NCBI RefSeq assembly: GCF_000308635.1 | Contig: NZ_BAGD01000097.1 | Coordinates: forward strand, 242,266-306,265 | Direction: 5' to 3' | Length of the DNA stretch: 64,000 nt | DNA from: Nocardia otitidiscaviarum NBRC 14405 | Lineage (GTDB): Bacteria > Actinomycetota > Actinomycetes > Mycobacteriales > Mycobacteriaceae | In this document: piece by piece, positions 9,241-17,138 of the stretch | How the letters are laid out: every line of letters begins with the position of its first letter | Position numbering within the stretch: the stretch's first letter is position 1 | Notes under the pieces: generated by a model | What the model was told of the DNA's origin: nothing | Database searches by the model: none | What the model saw: only the letters and a program-made list of their open reading frames with translations | Program-made: the position numbers and the translations under genes

Positions 9241-9484
9241 CGCGGGACCCCTTTCGGCATGGTTTAGCGTGGTGATTCGGCTGTCCGACAGCCTATCGAC
9301 TCGTGCGGGGGCGTCCGTCACCGGTCGGGACCATGGCGGCCACACTCGATAGCCGCCACAATGAACAGTGGTCCACGTCACCGGAATCCCGTCGACTCGA
9401 TAACGGTCTCACGAGGGTGTAAGTATTGCCAGACTCGGGTATTCGTTCCGAGTTGTCGGTCGCACAGGAAAGGAAGGGACGCAC

Positions 9485-10135
9485 GTGTCATTTCTGCTCC
9501 GCGTGCAACTTCCGGATCGCCCGGGAAGTCTCGGCTCACTCGCCCTCGCGCTGGGCTCCGTCGGCGCCGACATCCTCTCGCTGGATGTCGTCGAACGCGG
9601 CGACGGCTACGCGATCGACGACATCGTGGTGGAGGTGCCGCCCGGCGCACTCCCCGACACCCTGATCACCGCGGCCGAATCCCTGGCCGACGTGCTCGTG
9701 GACTCGCTGCGCCCGTACTCCGGGATGCTGGACACGCATCGGGAACTCGAGCTCATCGACCAGGTGGCCAGCGCCCGCGACGACCGGCTCCAGGTGCTGG
9801 TGGACGGGGTGCCGCGAGTGCTGCGGGTGGGCTGGAGCACCATTATCGACATGGGTCCGCAGGGTGCCTACCGCGTGGTCGGCAGCCAGAGCGCACCCTC
9901 CACCCAGGCGGCGTCGGCGCCCTGGATGCCCCTGGAGAAGCCGTGCGTGCTCGACGGCGAGGCCGACTGGGTGCCGCAGATCTGGCGCGACATGGACACC
10001 AAACTCGCCGCCGCGCCCCTCGGTGACACGGGGAAGGTGCTGCTGCTCGGACGTCCGGGCGGACCGGACTTCCGCCCCAGCGAGGTGGCGCGGCTGGGCT
10101 ACCTGGCCGGAATAATCGCCACGGTGCTCGGCTAG
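9485..10135 (+). CDS. ACT-domain amino-acid-binding protein
   Basis: 216 residues from GTG 9485, with GGAAGGG about 7 bases upstream. The N-terminal ACT domain (about 1-75, FLLRVQLPDRPGSLGSLALAL) usually binds amino acids as an allosteric switch. The C-terminal 140 residues (RPGGPDFRPSEVARLGYLAG near the end) match no enzyme I recognise. Position and size fit the Rv3013 counterpart next to gatC. The role is unknown; amino-acid sensing is inferred. Confidence 0.88.
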   Translation: MSFLLRVQLPDRPGSLGSLALALGSVGADILSLDVVERGDGYAIDDIVVEVPPGALPDTLITAAESLADVLVDSLRPYSGMLDTHRELELIDQVASARDDRLQVLVDGVPRVLRVGWSTIIDMGPQGAYRVVGSQSAPSTQAASAPWMPLEKPCVLDGEADWVPQIWRDMDTKLAAAPLGDTGKVLLLGRPGGPDFRPSEVARLGYLAGIIATVLG

Positions 10136-10184
10136 CCGAGAAGTTCTCGCGCCGAGGGCTCGCACCCGCCGCGGTAGCTGCCCG

Positions 10185-10685
10185 CTACGCCTCCCCGAGC
10201 AGATCCCTCCGCATGACGGTGAGCGGCGTCCCCGCCATGGTCCGCCAATCCCGTTCCGGCACATGAACGAAACCGACCCGGTCGTAGATGCGCCGGGCAT
10301 CGGCCATGGTCGGCATGGTGGTGAGGACGATGCCCGCGCACCCCTCCGCTCGCGCGATCTCGACGACCCGGTCGATCAGCGCCGAACCCACGCCGAGTCC
10401 GCGCGCCCGTTTGGCCACGGCGAGCATGCGGAACTCCAGTTCGCCCGGTCGGGCGATATCGGCGAACGGCGTTCCCGGCCGGGCCACCGTCACCGACCCG
10501 AGCAACTCGTCTCCGCGCACCGCCACCAGCACCTCCGCCGCGGCGGCCCGCGTCGCGGTATCCGCGAGCTCGGACACGTAATCGCTGCGCGGATTCACAT
10601 GCCCCTCCCCCACATACACCTCCACCGTCAACGCCCCCACAGCCGCGAACTCCCCCGCCCGCGCTTCCCGAATCTCCACACCCAT
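10185..10685 (-). CDS. GNAT family N-acetyltransferase
   Basis: A 166-residue single-domain acetyltransferase. The acetyl-CoA signature is visible: FRMLAVAKRARGLGVGSALIDRV contains the RxxGxG-type loop, followed by ADARRIYDRVGFVHVPERDW. It starts at ATG 10685. It is downstream of ligA on the same strand, separated by a gap holding a palindromic repeat. The acceptor substrate is unknown. Confidence 0.88.
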   Translation of the reverse strand: MGVEIREARAGEFAAVGALTVEVYVGEGHVNPRSDYVSELADTATRAAAAEVLVAVRGDELLGSVTVARPGTPFADIARPGELEFRMLAVAKRARGLGVGSALIDRVVEIARAEGCAGIVLTTMPTMADARRIYDRVGFVHVPERDWRTMAGTPLTVMRRDLLGEA

Positions 10686-10713
10686 ACCGCGCCTCCATCC
10701 GACTTGGTCATTC

Positions 10714-10774
10714 GATCACGGGGAACTGGTGGCGGCATCGCGCGAGTGGGCACCGCCACCGGTTCCCCCTGATC
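10714..10774. repeat. Dispersed palindromic repeat, copy 2
   Basis: Arms at 10720-10735 and 10753-10768 pair over 16 bp with one G-T pair and enclose a 17-base loop. The element is bounded by GATC at both ends and matches the reverse complement of the copy at 3164-3225 including the loop. It lies between the ligA stop (10779) and the acetyltransferase start (10685), so it could also work as a ligA terminator. Confidence 0.85.
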
Positions 10775-10778
10775 TTGC

Positions 10779-12860
10779 TCACCCTTCGACGCCGTCGGGG
10801 CCACGCTCCAGGAGCCGCAGAAACCCCTCCTCGTCGAGGATGGGCACCCCCAGCTCCTCGGCCTTGGCCGCCTTCGAGCCGGGCGCGTCGCCGATGACGA
10901 CGAAGGCGGTCTTCTTCGATACCGAACTGGCCGCCTTGCCGCCGCGCACGATGATCGCCTCCTTGGCGCCGTCGCGCGTGAACCCTTGCAGCGAACCGGT
11001 CACCACGATCGACAGCCCCTCGAGAGTGCGCTCGATGGACTCGTCGCGCTCATCCTCCATGCGCACGCCCGCGGCCCGCCATTTGTCGACGATGGTCCGA
11101 TGCCAGTCGACGGTGAACCACTCCGCCACCGCGGCGGCGATGGTCGGCCCGACACCGTCGGTGGCGGCGAGTTCTTCGACGGTGGCGGCGTCGATGCGAT
11201 CGATGCTCCAGAATTCCGAGGCCAGTGCCCGCGCGGCGGTCGGTCCGACATGCCGGATGGACAGGCCCACCAGCACCCGCCACAGCGGGCGGTCCTTGGC
11301 GGCCTCCAGATTGTCGAGCAGCTTCCTGCCGTTCGCCGAGAGCGTGCCGCTCTTGTTGGTGAACAGCTTGGTGGTGAGCAGCTTGTCCTCGTCGAGGTCG
11401 AACAGGTCGCCCTCATCGGCGATGGCGCCGGATTCGAGCAGGTCGATGGCGGCCTCGTAGCCGAGCGCCTCGATATCGAACGCGCCGCGTCCGGCCACGT
11501 GGAAGACCCGCTCCCGCAACTGCGCCGGACAGTACTGCTGGTTGGGGCAGCGGATATCGGCGTCGCCCTCCTTCTCGGGGGCGAGTTCGGTGCCGCACTC
11601 CGGACACCGGGTGGGCATGACGAATTCGCGTTCGCTGCCGTCCCGCATATCCACCACCGGACCGAGCACCTCGGGGATCACGTCGCCGGCCTTGCGGATG
11701 GTGACGGTGTCGCCGATCAACACCCCTTTGCGCTGCACCTCGGCGGCATTGTGCAGGGTGGCCATGGCGACGGTGGAGCCCGCGACCGTCACCGGCTCCA
11801 TGACCGCGAACGGGGTGACGCGGCCGGTGCGGCCCACATTCACCTGGATGTCCAGCAGTTTGGTGGTGGCCTCCTCGGGCGGGTACTTGTACGCGATGGC
11901 CCAGCGCGGGGCCCGCGAGGTCGCGCCGAGGCGACGTTGCAGCGCGAATTCGTCGACCTTGACGACCTGGCCGTCGATCTCGTGCTCGATATCGTGGCGG
12001 TGCTCACCCCAATACGCGACGCGCTCGAGCACCGCGTCGGCACCCCGCACCAGCACGGTGTGCGCGGAGACCGGCAGGCCCCAGGCGGACAGCGCCCGAT
12101 ACGCCTCGTGCTGCGATTCCGGCGCCCAGCCGTCCAGACGGCCGAAGCCGTGGCAGATCATGCGCAGTCGCCGCCGCGCGGTCACCGCCGGATCCTTCTG
12201 CCGCAGCGATCCGGCCGCGGTATTGCGCGGATTCGCGTACGGCGGTTTGCCTTCCGCCACGATGGCGGCATTGAGCTGGGCGAAGTCCTCGAGCGTCATA
12301 TACGCCTCGCCGCGCACCTCGAGCAGTTTCGGCACCGGGAATTCGTCGCTGGGCGTGAGCACGTGCGGGATGTCGTCGATGGTGCGCGCGTTGAGCGTGA
12401 CGTCTTCCCCGGTGCGTCCGTCACCCCGGGTCGCGCCGCGGACCAGCCGTCCGTCCTCGTACACCAGATTGAGTGCGACGCCGTCGATCTTGACCTCGCA
12501 CACGTACCGGATATCCGGTCCGGTCTCGGCCTCCACCCGGCCGATCCACTGCCGCATCTCCTCGTCGTTGAACACATTGTCCAGCGAGTACATTCGCTCC
12601 AGATGGTCCACCGGCGCGAATTCGGTGGTGAATCCCCCGCCCACCAACTGCGTCGGCGAATCCGGCGTCCGCAGATCCGGATGCGCCTCCTCCAGCGCCT
12701 CGAGGCGCTGGAACAGCTTGTCGAACTCCCCATCCGAGATGATCGGCGCGTCCCGCACGTAATAGCGGAACTGATGGTCGCGAACCTCCTCCGCCAGTCG
12801 CTGCCACTCCACGCGCTCGTCCCCGCTCGCCGGGGTGATCTCGATTCCCGATTCGCTCAC
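10779..12860 (-). CDS. ligA: NAD-dependent DNA ligase
   Basis: 693 residues from GTG 12860, the normal length. It seals nicks during replication and repair using NAD+. Domains in order: Ia and adenylation (nucleophile Lys124 in CEVKIDG, RGDGRTGEDVT), OB fold (about 330-410), zinc finger (CPECG ... CPNQQYCP), helix-hairpin-helix region and a C-terminal BRCT domain (SIVVTGSLQGFTRDGAKEAI). This is a single-copy essential gene in most bacteria and sits in the conserved gat-lig neighbourhood. Confidence 0.98.
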   Translation of the reverse strand: MSESGIEITPASGDERVEWQRLAEEVRDHQFRYYVRDAPIISDGEFDKLFQRLEALEEAHPDLRTPDSPTQLVGGGFTTEFAPVDHLERMYSLDNVFNDEEMRQWIGRVEAETGPDIRYVCEVKIDGVALNLVYEDGRLVRGATRGDGRTGEDVTLNARTIDDIPHVLTPSDEFPVPKLLEVRGEAYMTLEDFAQLNAAIVAEGKPPYANPRNTAAGSLRQKDPAVTARRRLRMICHGFGRLDGWAPESQHEAYRALSAWGLPVSAHTVLVRGADAVLERVAYWGEHRHDIEHEIDGQVVKVDEFALQRRLGATSRAPRWAIAYKYPPEEATTKLLDIQVNVGRTGRVTPFAVMEPVTVAGSTVAMATLHNAAEVQRKGVLIGDTVTIRKAGDVIPEVLGPVVDMRDGSEREFVMPTRCPECGTELAPEKEGDADIRCPNQQYCPAQLRERVFHVAGRGAFDIEALGYEAAIDLLESGAIADEGDLFDLDEDKLLTTKLFTNKSGTLSANGRKLLDNLEAAKDRPLWRVLVGLSIRHVGPTAARALASEFWSIDRIDAATVEELAATDGVGPTIAAAVAEWFTVDWHRTIVDKWRAAGVRMEDERDESIERTLEGLSIVVTGSLQGFTRDGAKEAIIVRGGKAASSVSKKTAFVVIGDAPGSKAAKAEELGVPILDEEGFLRLLERGPDGVEG

Positions 12861-12930
12861 ACAGGCACCCTATCGGAGCCCACCGACACTCAGGCGCGAC
12901 ATTCCCGCACGTCGCACGGGGTATCCCGGA

Positions 12931-13374
12931 CTAATCGTGACCGAGCGGTCTCCACACGTTCGCGGTGGGCTCCGGACGGCTGCCGACGGGCCGGGCGATG
13001 CGCTTCTCGTCGGCGTCGGCCAACCAGAAGAACACCGCGGGCAAGGCCAGCTCGATGACTGTCAAGGCGATCTGGAACCAGTGCGGCTGTCCCACCAGGG
13101 CCATCGACAGTAGGCGACCAACACCGCCGAGCAGGAAGACAACCGCCAGCCAGCGCACGGCCGATGCTGGAACGGGCGACCGCCGGGCGGTCCAGATCCA
13201 GACCAGCCCGTAGCCGAAAAAGATTGCCCCATAGAACCTTTCGCGACTGTCCACGGTCGCGCCCGCCCCGCCCTCACCGGGGACCGAGTGAATGCCGAGC
13301 GCGAAGTGGAAGATGCCGATCGCCACACAGGCAACCCCCATCGCCCACACGAGTCCCCGGAGCGTTCTGTCCAT
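12931..13374 (-). CDS. Four-helix membrane protein, DUF4345-like
   Basis: 147 residues from ATG 13374, preceded by GGGAGGG; a GTG three bases further upstream is also possible. Four hydrophobic segments (near 10-28, 47-62, 75-93 and 100-118) and the pattern RFYGAIFFGYGLVWIW recall DUF4345 membrane proteins. It is divergent from a tetR gene and separated by two palindromic sites, so it is probably the regulator's target. The function is unknown. Confidence 0.82.
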   Translation of the reverse strand: MDRTLRGLVWAMGVACVAIGIFHFALGIHSVPGEGGAGATVDSRERFYGAIFFGYGLVWIWTARRSPVPASAVRWLAVVFLLGGVGRLLSMALVGQPHWFQIALTVIELALPAVFFWLADADEKRIARPVGSRPEPTANVWRPLGHD

Positions 13375-13393
13375 CACGCCCTCCCGCCGCTAG

Positions 13394-13407
13394 TAGACGT
13401 ATGTCTA
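13394..13407. promoter_or_regulatory. Candidate TetR operator 1
   Basis: TAGACGTATGTCTA is a near-perfect palindrome (core GACGTATGTC). It lies in the divergent region between the DUF4345-like gene and tetR, 20 bases upstream of the former's start. Confidence 0.75.
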
Positions 13408-13429
13408 ACAAGCGACGGTACGAACGTAA

Positions 13430-13443
13430 TAGACATATGTCAA
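13430..13443. promoter_or_regulatory. Candidate TetR operator 2
   Basis: TAGACATATGTCAA contains the perfect 10-bp palindrome GACATATGTC. It is 36 bp from operator 1 and 13 bases upstream of the tetR start, a layout typical of autoregulated divergent TetR promoters. Confidence 0.78.
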
Positions 13444-13456
13444 CTAGAGTCGCGGC

Positions 13457-14032
13457 ATGCCTCCTCGCCGACGCCTGACCCCGGAACGGAGACGCAGCGA
13501 ATTGCTCGAGGTCGGTGCGCGCATGTTCGCCGAGCACCCCTATGACGAGGTGCTCATGGAACAGGTGGCCGAGCGTGCCGGAATCTCACGCGCATTGCTC
13601 TACCGCCACTTCCCCACCAAACGCGAGCTGTTCACGGCCATCTATCAGCAGGCCGCCGACCAGCTGCTGTCCGATGCCGCACTCGATCGCACGCGGCCGT
13701 TACGCGAACAACTCGCGACCGCACTGGACAAGAACATCGACTACTTCGCGGCCAACCGGAACACCTACCTCGCCGCCAACCGCACCCTCGCCGGCGACCC
13801 GACCGTGCAGGCGATCATGACGGGACATCACGCCGCGTGGCGGGAGCAGCTTCTCGACGCCGCCGGCCTCGACGGCCACGAACGAGCCCTGACCTCCGCC
13901 GTCCTGCTGAGCTGGCTGCTCTTCGTCCACTCCCTGTGCGTGGAATGGCTGGAGCACCAACAATTCTCACGCACCGAGCTACGCACGGCCTGTGTCGGCG
14001 CACTGCTGGGCGCACTGCCCGGCGAGCACTGA
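13457..14032 (+). CDS. TetR/AcrR family transcriptional regulator
   Basis: 191 residues from ATG 13457. The N-terminal helix-turn-helix is typical (LLEVGARMFAEHPYDEVLMEQVAERAG then ISRALLYRHFPTKRELFTAIY). The C-terminal ligand domain is unassigned. Two related palindromes upstream suggest that it represses itself and the divergent membrane-protein gene. The inducer is unknown. Confidence 0.93.
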   Translation: MPPRRRLTPERRRSELLEVGARMFAEHPYDEVLMEQVAERAGISRALLYRHFPTKRELFTAIYQQAADQLLSDAALDRTRPLREQLATALDKNIDYFAANRNTYLAANRTLAGDPTVQAIMTGHHAAWREQLLDAAGLDGHERALTSAVLLSWLLFVHSLCVEWLEHQQFSRTELRTACVGALLGALPGEH

Positions 14033-14079
14033 TCGAGCACTCGGGAACATCCGTCGCCCGGGCCGCGGTTGCAGAGCGT

Positions 14080-14499
14080 ATGGATATCGAGACCGCCGTC
14101 ACATTCGCTCGGGAGCACCGCCGGTCGGTGTTGGCGACCATTCGCAAGGACACGCGGCCACAGCTGTCCAATGTCACGCACTGGGTAGCGGAGGACGGGA
14201 TCATTCGGATCTCGATCACGGCCGATCGGGCCAAGTATCACAATCTGCGGCGGGAGCCGTGGGCGGCGCTGCATGTGACCAGCGAGGACTTCTGGTCGTA
14301 CGCGGTGTTGGAGGGGAAGGCGGAACTGTCGCCGGTGGCGGCCGACGTGGACGACGCGACGGTGGCGGAACTGGTGGCCTACTATCGCGCACTCAGTGGG
14401 GAGCATCCGGATTGGGACGACTATCGGCGGGCCATGGTGGCCGACCGCCGCGTCGTCGTGCGGATCACGACGACGCGGGCGTACGGCATGCTCGGCTGA
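14080..14499 (+). CDS. PPOX-class F420-dependent oxidoreductase (pyridoxamine-oxidase fold)
   Basis: 139 residues from ATG 14080; the open frame upstream reads Arg-rich, non-protein-like sequence. The split-barrel fold is suggested by REHRRSVLATIRKDTRPQLS, the beta-rich centre (GIIRISITADRAKYHNLR) and DFWSYAVLEGKAELS. Actinobacterial members usually bind F420 and reduce small substrates. It ends 12 bases before the convergent ArsR-SRPBCC gene. The substrate is unknown. Confidence 0.85.
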   Translation: MDIETAVTFAREHRRSVLATIRKDTRPQLSNVTHWVAEDGIIRISITADRAKYHNLRREPWAALHVTSEDFWSYAVLEGKAELSPVAADVDDATVAELVAYYRALSGEHPDWDDYRRAMVADRRVVVRITTTRAYGMLG

Positions 14500-14511
14500 A
14501 TCACCGTCGAC

Positions 14512-15330
14512 TCACACCGATTCGGGCGTCCACGCCTCCGGGTCGAGTTCGGGCAGGGTCTCGCCGGTTTCCAGCAGGGCCTTCAGATTGGTGATGATGC
14601 TCGGCCAGCCGCCGCTGACGGCCTCGAGCAGGCCGCTGCCCGCATCGAACCCGTCGTGCACGACGGTGAGTTTCACCAACGTGCCGACCGGTTCCAGCTC
14701 GAAGGTCACCTTGGAGCGGGATTCGCTCGCCCACTGCTCCACGGTGGCCTGGTCGAGGCCGAACTGCTCGCCGAATTCGGGGCCGACGGAGTGCCAGGTG
14801 TAGGACAGCCGGGTGTACGGCTGCGCCTCCAGCACCACCTGTTCGGGGGCCTTGCTGGTCCAATCGCGTTCGTGCCAGGTCATTTCCGAGCCGGGCTGCC
14901 AGTCGGTGTCGAAGCTCGCGCCCCAGTAGCGCTTGGTGAAGGCCGGTTCGGTGAGCGCCCGCCACAGCTGCTCGGGGGTGGTCTTGATGTAGGTGGCGTA
15001 GACGAATTCGTTGCTGCCCATGGTCGTGCTCTCCAATGCGGTCTTGAGGTCGGCGAGTGCGTGCACCCGCCCGCGGTCGTAGCGGTTGATCCAGCGGTCG
15101 GCGATGGCGTTGACGGGCTCGGCGTTCAGGTAGTGCAACTTCTCCCGGCCGTGGCGGCGGGTGGTCACCAGATTGGCTGCCTCCAGCACGGCCAGATGCT
15201 TGCTGACCGCCTGCCGGGACATCTCCAGCACGGCGCACAACTCCCGCAGCGTTTGGCCGCTGCGATCGTTCAGGCTGTCGAGCAGGCGGCGGCGACTCGC
15301 GTCGGCCAACGCCTTGAACACCTCGTCCAC
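14512..15330 (-). CDS. ArsR-family regulator fused to an SRPBCC (AHSA1) domain
   Basis: 272 residues from GTG 15330, with GAGGAGA about 7 bases upstream. The winged-helix part (1-95; ALADASRRRLLDSL, MSRQAVSKHLAVLEAANLV) binds DNA. The C-terminal START-like part (about 108-255; YIKTTPEQLWRALTEPAFTKRYWG) is a hydrophobic-ligand pocket typical of AHSA1 proteins. In most genomes these are two adjacent genes; here one chain may sense and regulate. Two matching palindromes lie just upstream, so autoregulation is likely. Confidence 0.9.
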   Translation of the reverse strand: MDEVFKALADASRRRLLDSLNDRSGQTLRELCAVLEMSRQAVSKHLAVLEAANLVTTRRHGREKLHYLNAEPVNAIADRWINRYDRGRVHALADLKTALESTTMGSNEFVYATYIKTTPEQLWRALTEPAFTKRYWGASFDTDWQPGSEMTWHERDWTSKAPEQVVLEAQPYTRLSYTWHSVGPEFGEQFGLDQATVEQWASESRSKVTFELEPVGTLVKLTVVHDGFDAGSGLLEAVSGGWPSIITNLKALLETGETLPELDPEAWTPESV

Positions 15331-15345
15331 ACCATCTCCTCAATA

Positions 15346-15362
15346 GGCAACTCCTTGGTTGC
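15346..15362. promoter_or_regulatory. Candidate ArsR operator, proximal site
   Basis: GGCAACTCCTTGGTTGC is an inverted repeat (GCAAC/GTTGC), 16 bases upstream of the ArsR-SRPBCC start. It shares both half-sites with the stronger site 30 bp away. Confidence 0.78.
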
Positions 15363-15375
15363 ACATTAGACCATA

Positions 15376-15393
15376 GGCAACCTATTGGTTGCC
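15376..15393. promoter_or_regulatory. Candidate ArsR operator, distal site
   Basis: GGCAACC-TATT-GGTTGCC is a perfect 7-bp inverted repeat with a 4-base spacer. It is one of two phased sites in the short divergent region between the ArsR-SRPBCC gene and the ATPase gene, so it could control both. Confidence 0.82.
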
Positions 15394-15440
15394 TGTCAAG
15401 GGTGCACCCCCGCTCGCGCATTCCGGCGGCGACCGGCAGG

Positions 15441-16694
15441 ATGGCGAGCGTGTTGCGCAGCTTCCAGGTGTCGAATCACGGATCCCTCGCCGAACCGCAG
15501 GAATTGCGGCTCACCCGCGGCAGCGGACCGGTCGCCGTACCGGTGACCGCGGTGCACGGCGGGGCCGCCACCGGCAAGACCTCGCTCATCGACGCGCTGT
15601 GGCATATGCGCGACGCGGTGCTGAACTCGGTCACCGGCTGGGATCCCTTCGCCGGGCCCGCCCGCCGCCCGCACCTCGGATCCCCGGACCGCCCTTCGGA
15701 ATTCGTGGTCAACTTCGTGGCCGAGGGCTGTCCGTACACCTACGGCTTCCGACTCGACAACGCCGATGTGACGGCCGAATGGCTGCACACCCACCCGCAC
15801 AACCGCAAACGAATCGTCTTCGAACGCGCCGGTGCCGATATCCGCGTCGGCCCCATGTTCGAGGCCGCCCGCTACGGCATCGGCGCGCTGGTGCCGCTGG
15901 TGCGCCCGAATGCCCTGCTGCTCAGCCTGTCCGGGCAGATGTACGCCGAAGCCCTGGTCCCCGCCTACCGCTGGTTCCAATCACTGCTGGAAGTGCAACG
16001 CGGGCACCAGGATCCGCAGGCCATCGCACACCGGCTGGGCAGCCACATCTCCCGCTCCACCGACCACGCCGCCCGCCTGCTCACCCTGCTGCGCTCCGCG
16101 GACCTGGGCATCGCCGATCTGCTCATCCCCGAGAACGACCCCATGTACGCCGACTACCTGCGCGAGCTGGACAACGACATCGCCACCACCGCGAAGGAGA
16201 TCGACGCCGCCACCACCTCCCCCGCCCGCGCCGAGGTGCTGCTACGCGACCACGGACTGACCGTCACGGTGCTGCACCGCGAACTCACCGCCCTCTACGC
16301 CGCCCGCGACGCCCTCTACGCCCGCATGGTGGCCCGCCGCGGCGTCGGCCTCGGCCTGGTGCACGACGGCATCGACACCCCGTTCGGCATCACCGAGGAA
16401 TCCACCGCCACCCTGGCCCTGCTCCGCCTGCTCCCCCCGATCCTCGACACCCTCGACTCCGGCGGCGTGCTGGCCGTCGACGATATCGACGCCCACCTCA
16501 CCCCCGACGCCACCGACCGCCTCATCCAGCTCTTCCAGAACCCCGAAACCAACACCCACGGCGCCCAACTGGTCTTCACCACCCCCAACCGCACCCTCAT
16601 CGACCGCGGCAACGGCCGGTCCCAAGCCAAACGCACCACGGTCTGGCAGTTGCGCCGCACCCCACAGGGCACCAGCGAACTCGCGTCGCACTGA
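15441..16694 (+). CDS. AAA-family ATPase of the COG1106 (AAA_21) type
   Basis: 417 residues from ATG 15441 (GTG 15402 is an alternative that adds 13 residues). The N-terminal strand SVLRSFQVSNHGSLAEPQEL and Walker A GGAATGKTS (near residues 40-48) lead into a long helical insert. The C-terminal Walker B LAVDDIDAHL and LVFTTPNRTLID close an ABC/SMC-like head. Relatives occur alone or in abortive-infection and restriction-linked loci. No partner nuclease gene is adjacent. A defence role is possible but unproven. Confidence 0.8.
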   Translation: MASVLRSFQVSNHGSLAEPQELRLTRGSGPVAVPVTAVHGGAATGKTSLIDALWHMRDAVLNSVTGWDPFAGPARRPHLGSPDRPSEFVVNFVAEGCPYTYGFRLDNADVTAEWLHTHPHNRKRIVFERAGADIRVGPMFEAARYGIGALVPLVRPNALLLSLSGQMYAEALVPAYRWFQSLLEVQRGHQDPQAIAHRLGSHISRSTDHAARLLTLLRSADLGIADLLIPENDPMYADYLRELDNDIATTAKEIDAATTSPARAEVLLRDHGLTVTVLHRELTALYAARDALYARMVARRGVGLGLVHDGIDTPFGITEESTATLALLRLLPPILDTLDSGGVLAVDDIDAHLTPDATDRLIQLFQNPETNTHGAQLVFTTPNRTLIDRGNGRSQAKRTTVWQLRRTPQGTSELASH

Positions 16695-16746
16695 CGGTCG
16701 CGGGCGGCCTGCGGTCACCCACCCCGCAGCCGCCTACCATGAGGTC

Positions 16747-17091
16747 ATGCTGGAATTCGCCTTCCTCGTGATGATCGTCGGAAGTCTGGTGGCGGTGGTG
16801 ATGCTCTACCGGCGCGGTCGGCAGGGGAAGCCGATGACGGGGGCCGAGAGCGGGACGCTGTATGTGACCGGGGTGAGTCCGCGACCGGATGTGCCCGGGG
16901 ATCAGTACGTGACGATCAGCGGCAATATCTCCGGGCCGTCGGTGGTGGCGCACGAGACGTACGGGCGGTTCGCGTGGGATGTGAAGCAGTGGCCGTCGGT
17001 GGGCGATCAGATTCCGGTGGCGTATCCGCCGGGGAAACCGGACAACTGGCAGATCCAGCATCCGGGATCGCGGCCGTACTTCGGGTCCTGA
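16747..17091 (+). CDS. Small single-pass membrane protein of unknown function
   Basis: 114 residues from ATG 16747, with GAGG 4 bases upstream. One N-terminal transmembrane helix (about 3-21) is followed by a basic RRGRQGK stop-transfer and a soluble beta-rich domain with several Gly, Tyr and Trp residues (ETYGRFAWDVKQWPSVGDQI). I recognise no family. It is convergent with the MetE-like gene and probably monocistronic. Confidence 0.72.
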   Translation: MLEFAFLVMIVGSLVAVVMLYRRGRQGKPMTGAESGTLYVTGVSPRPDVPGDQYVTISGNISGPSVVAHETYGRFAWDVKQWPSVGDQIPVAYPPGKPDNWQIQHPGSRPYFGS

Positions 17092-17138
17092 GCGCGGGTG
17101 GCCCGGCGCAGGGCCGGGACCCCAGGGTGACGGTGACG

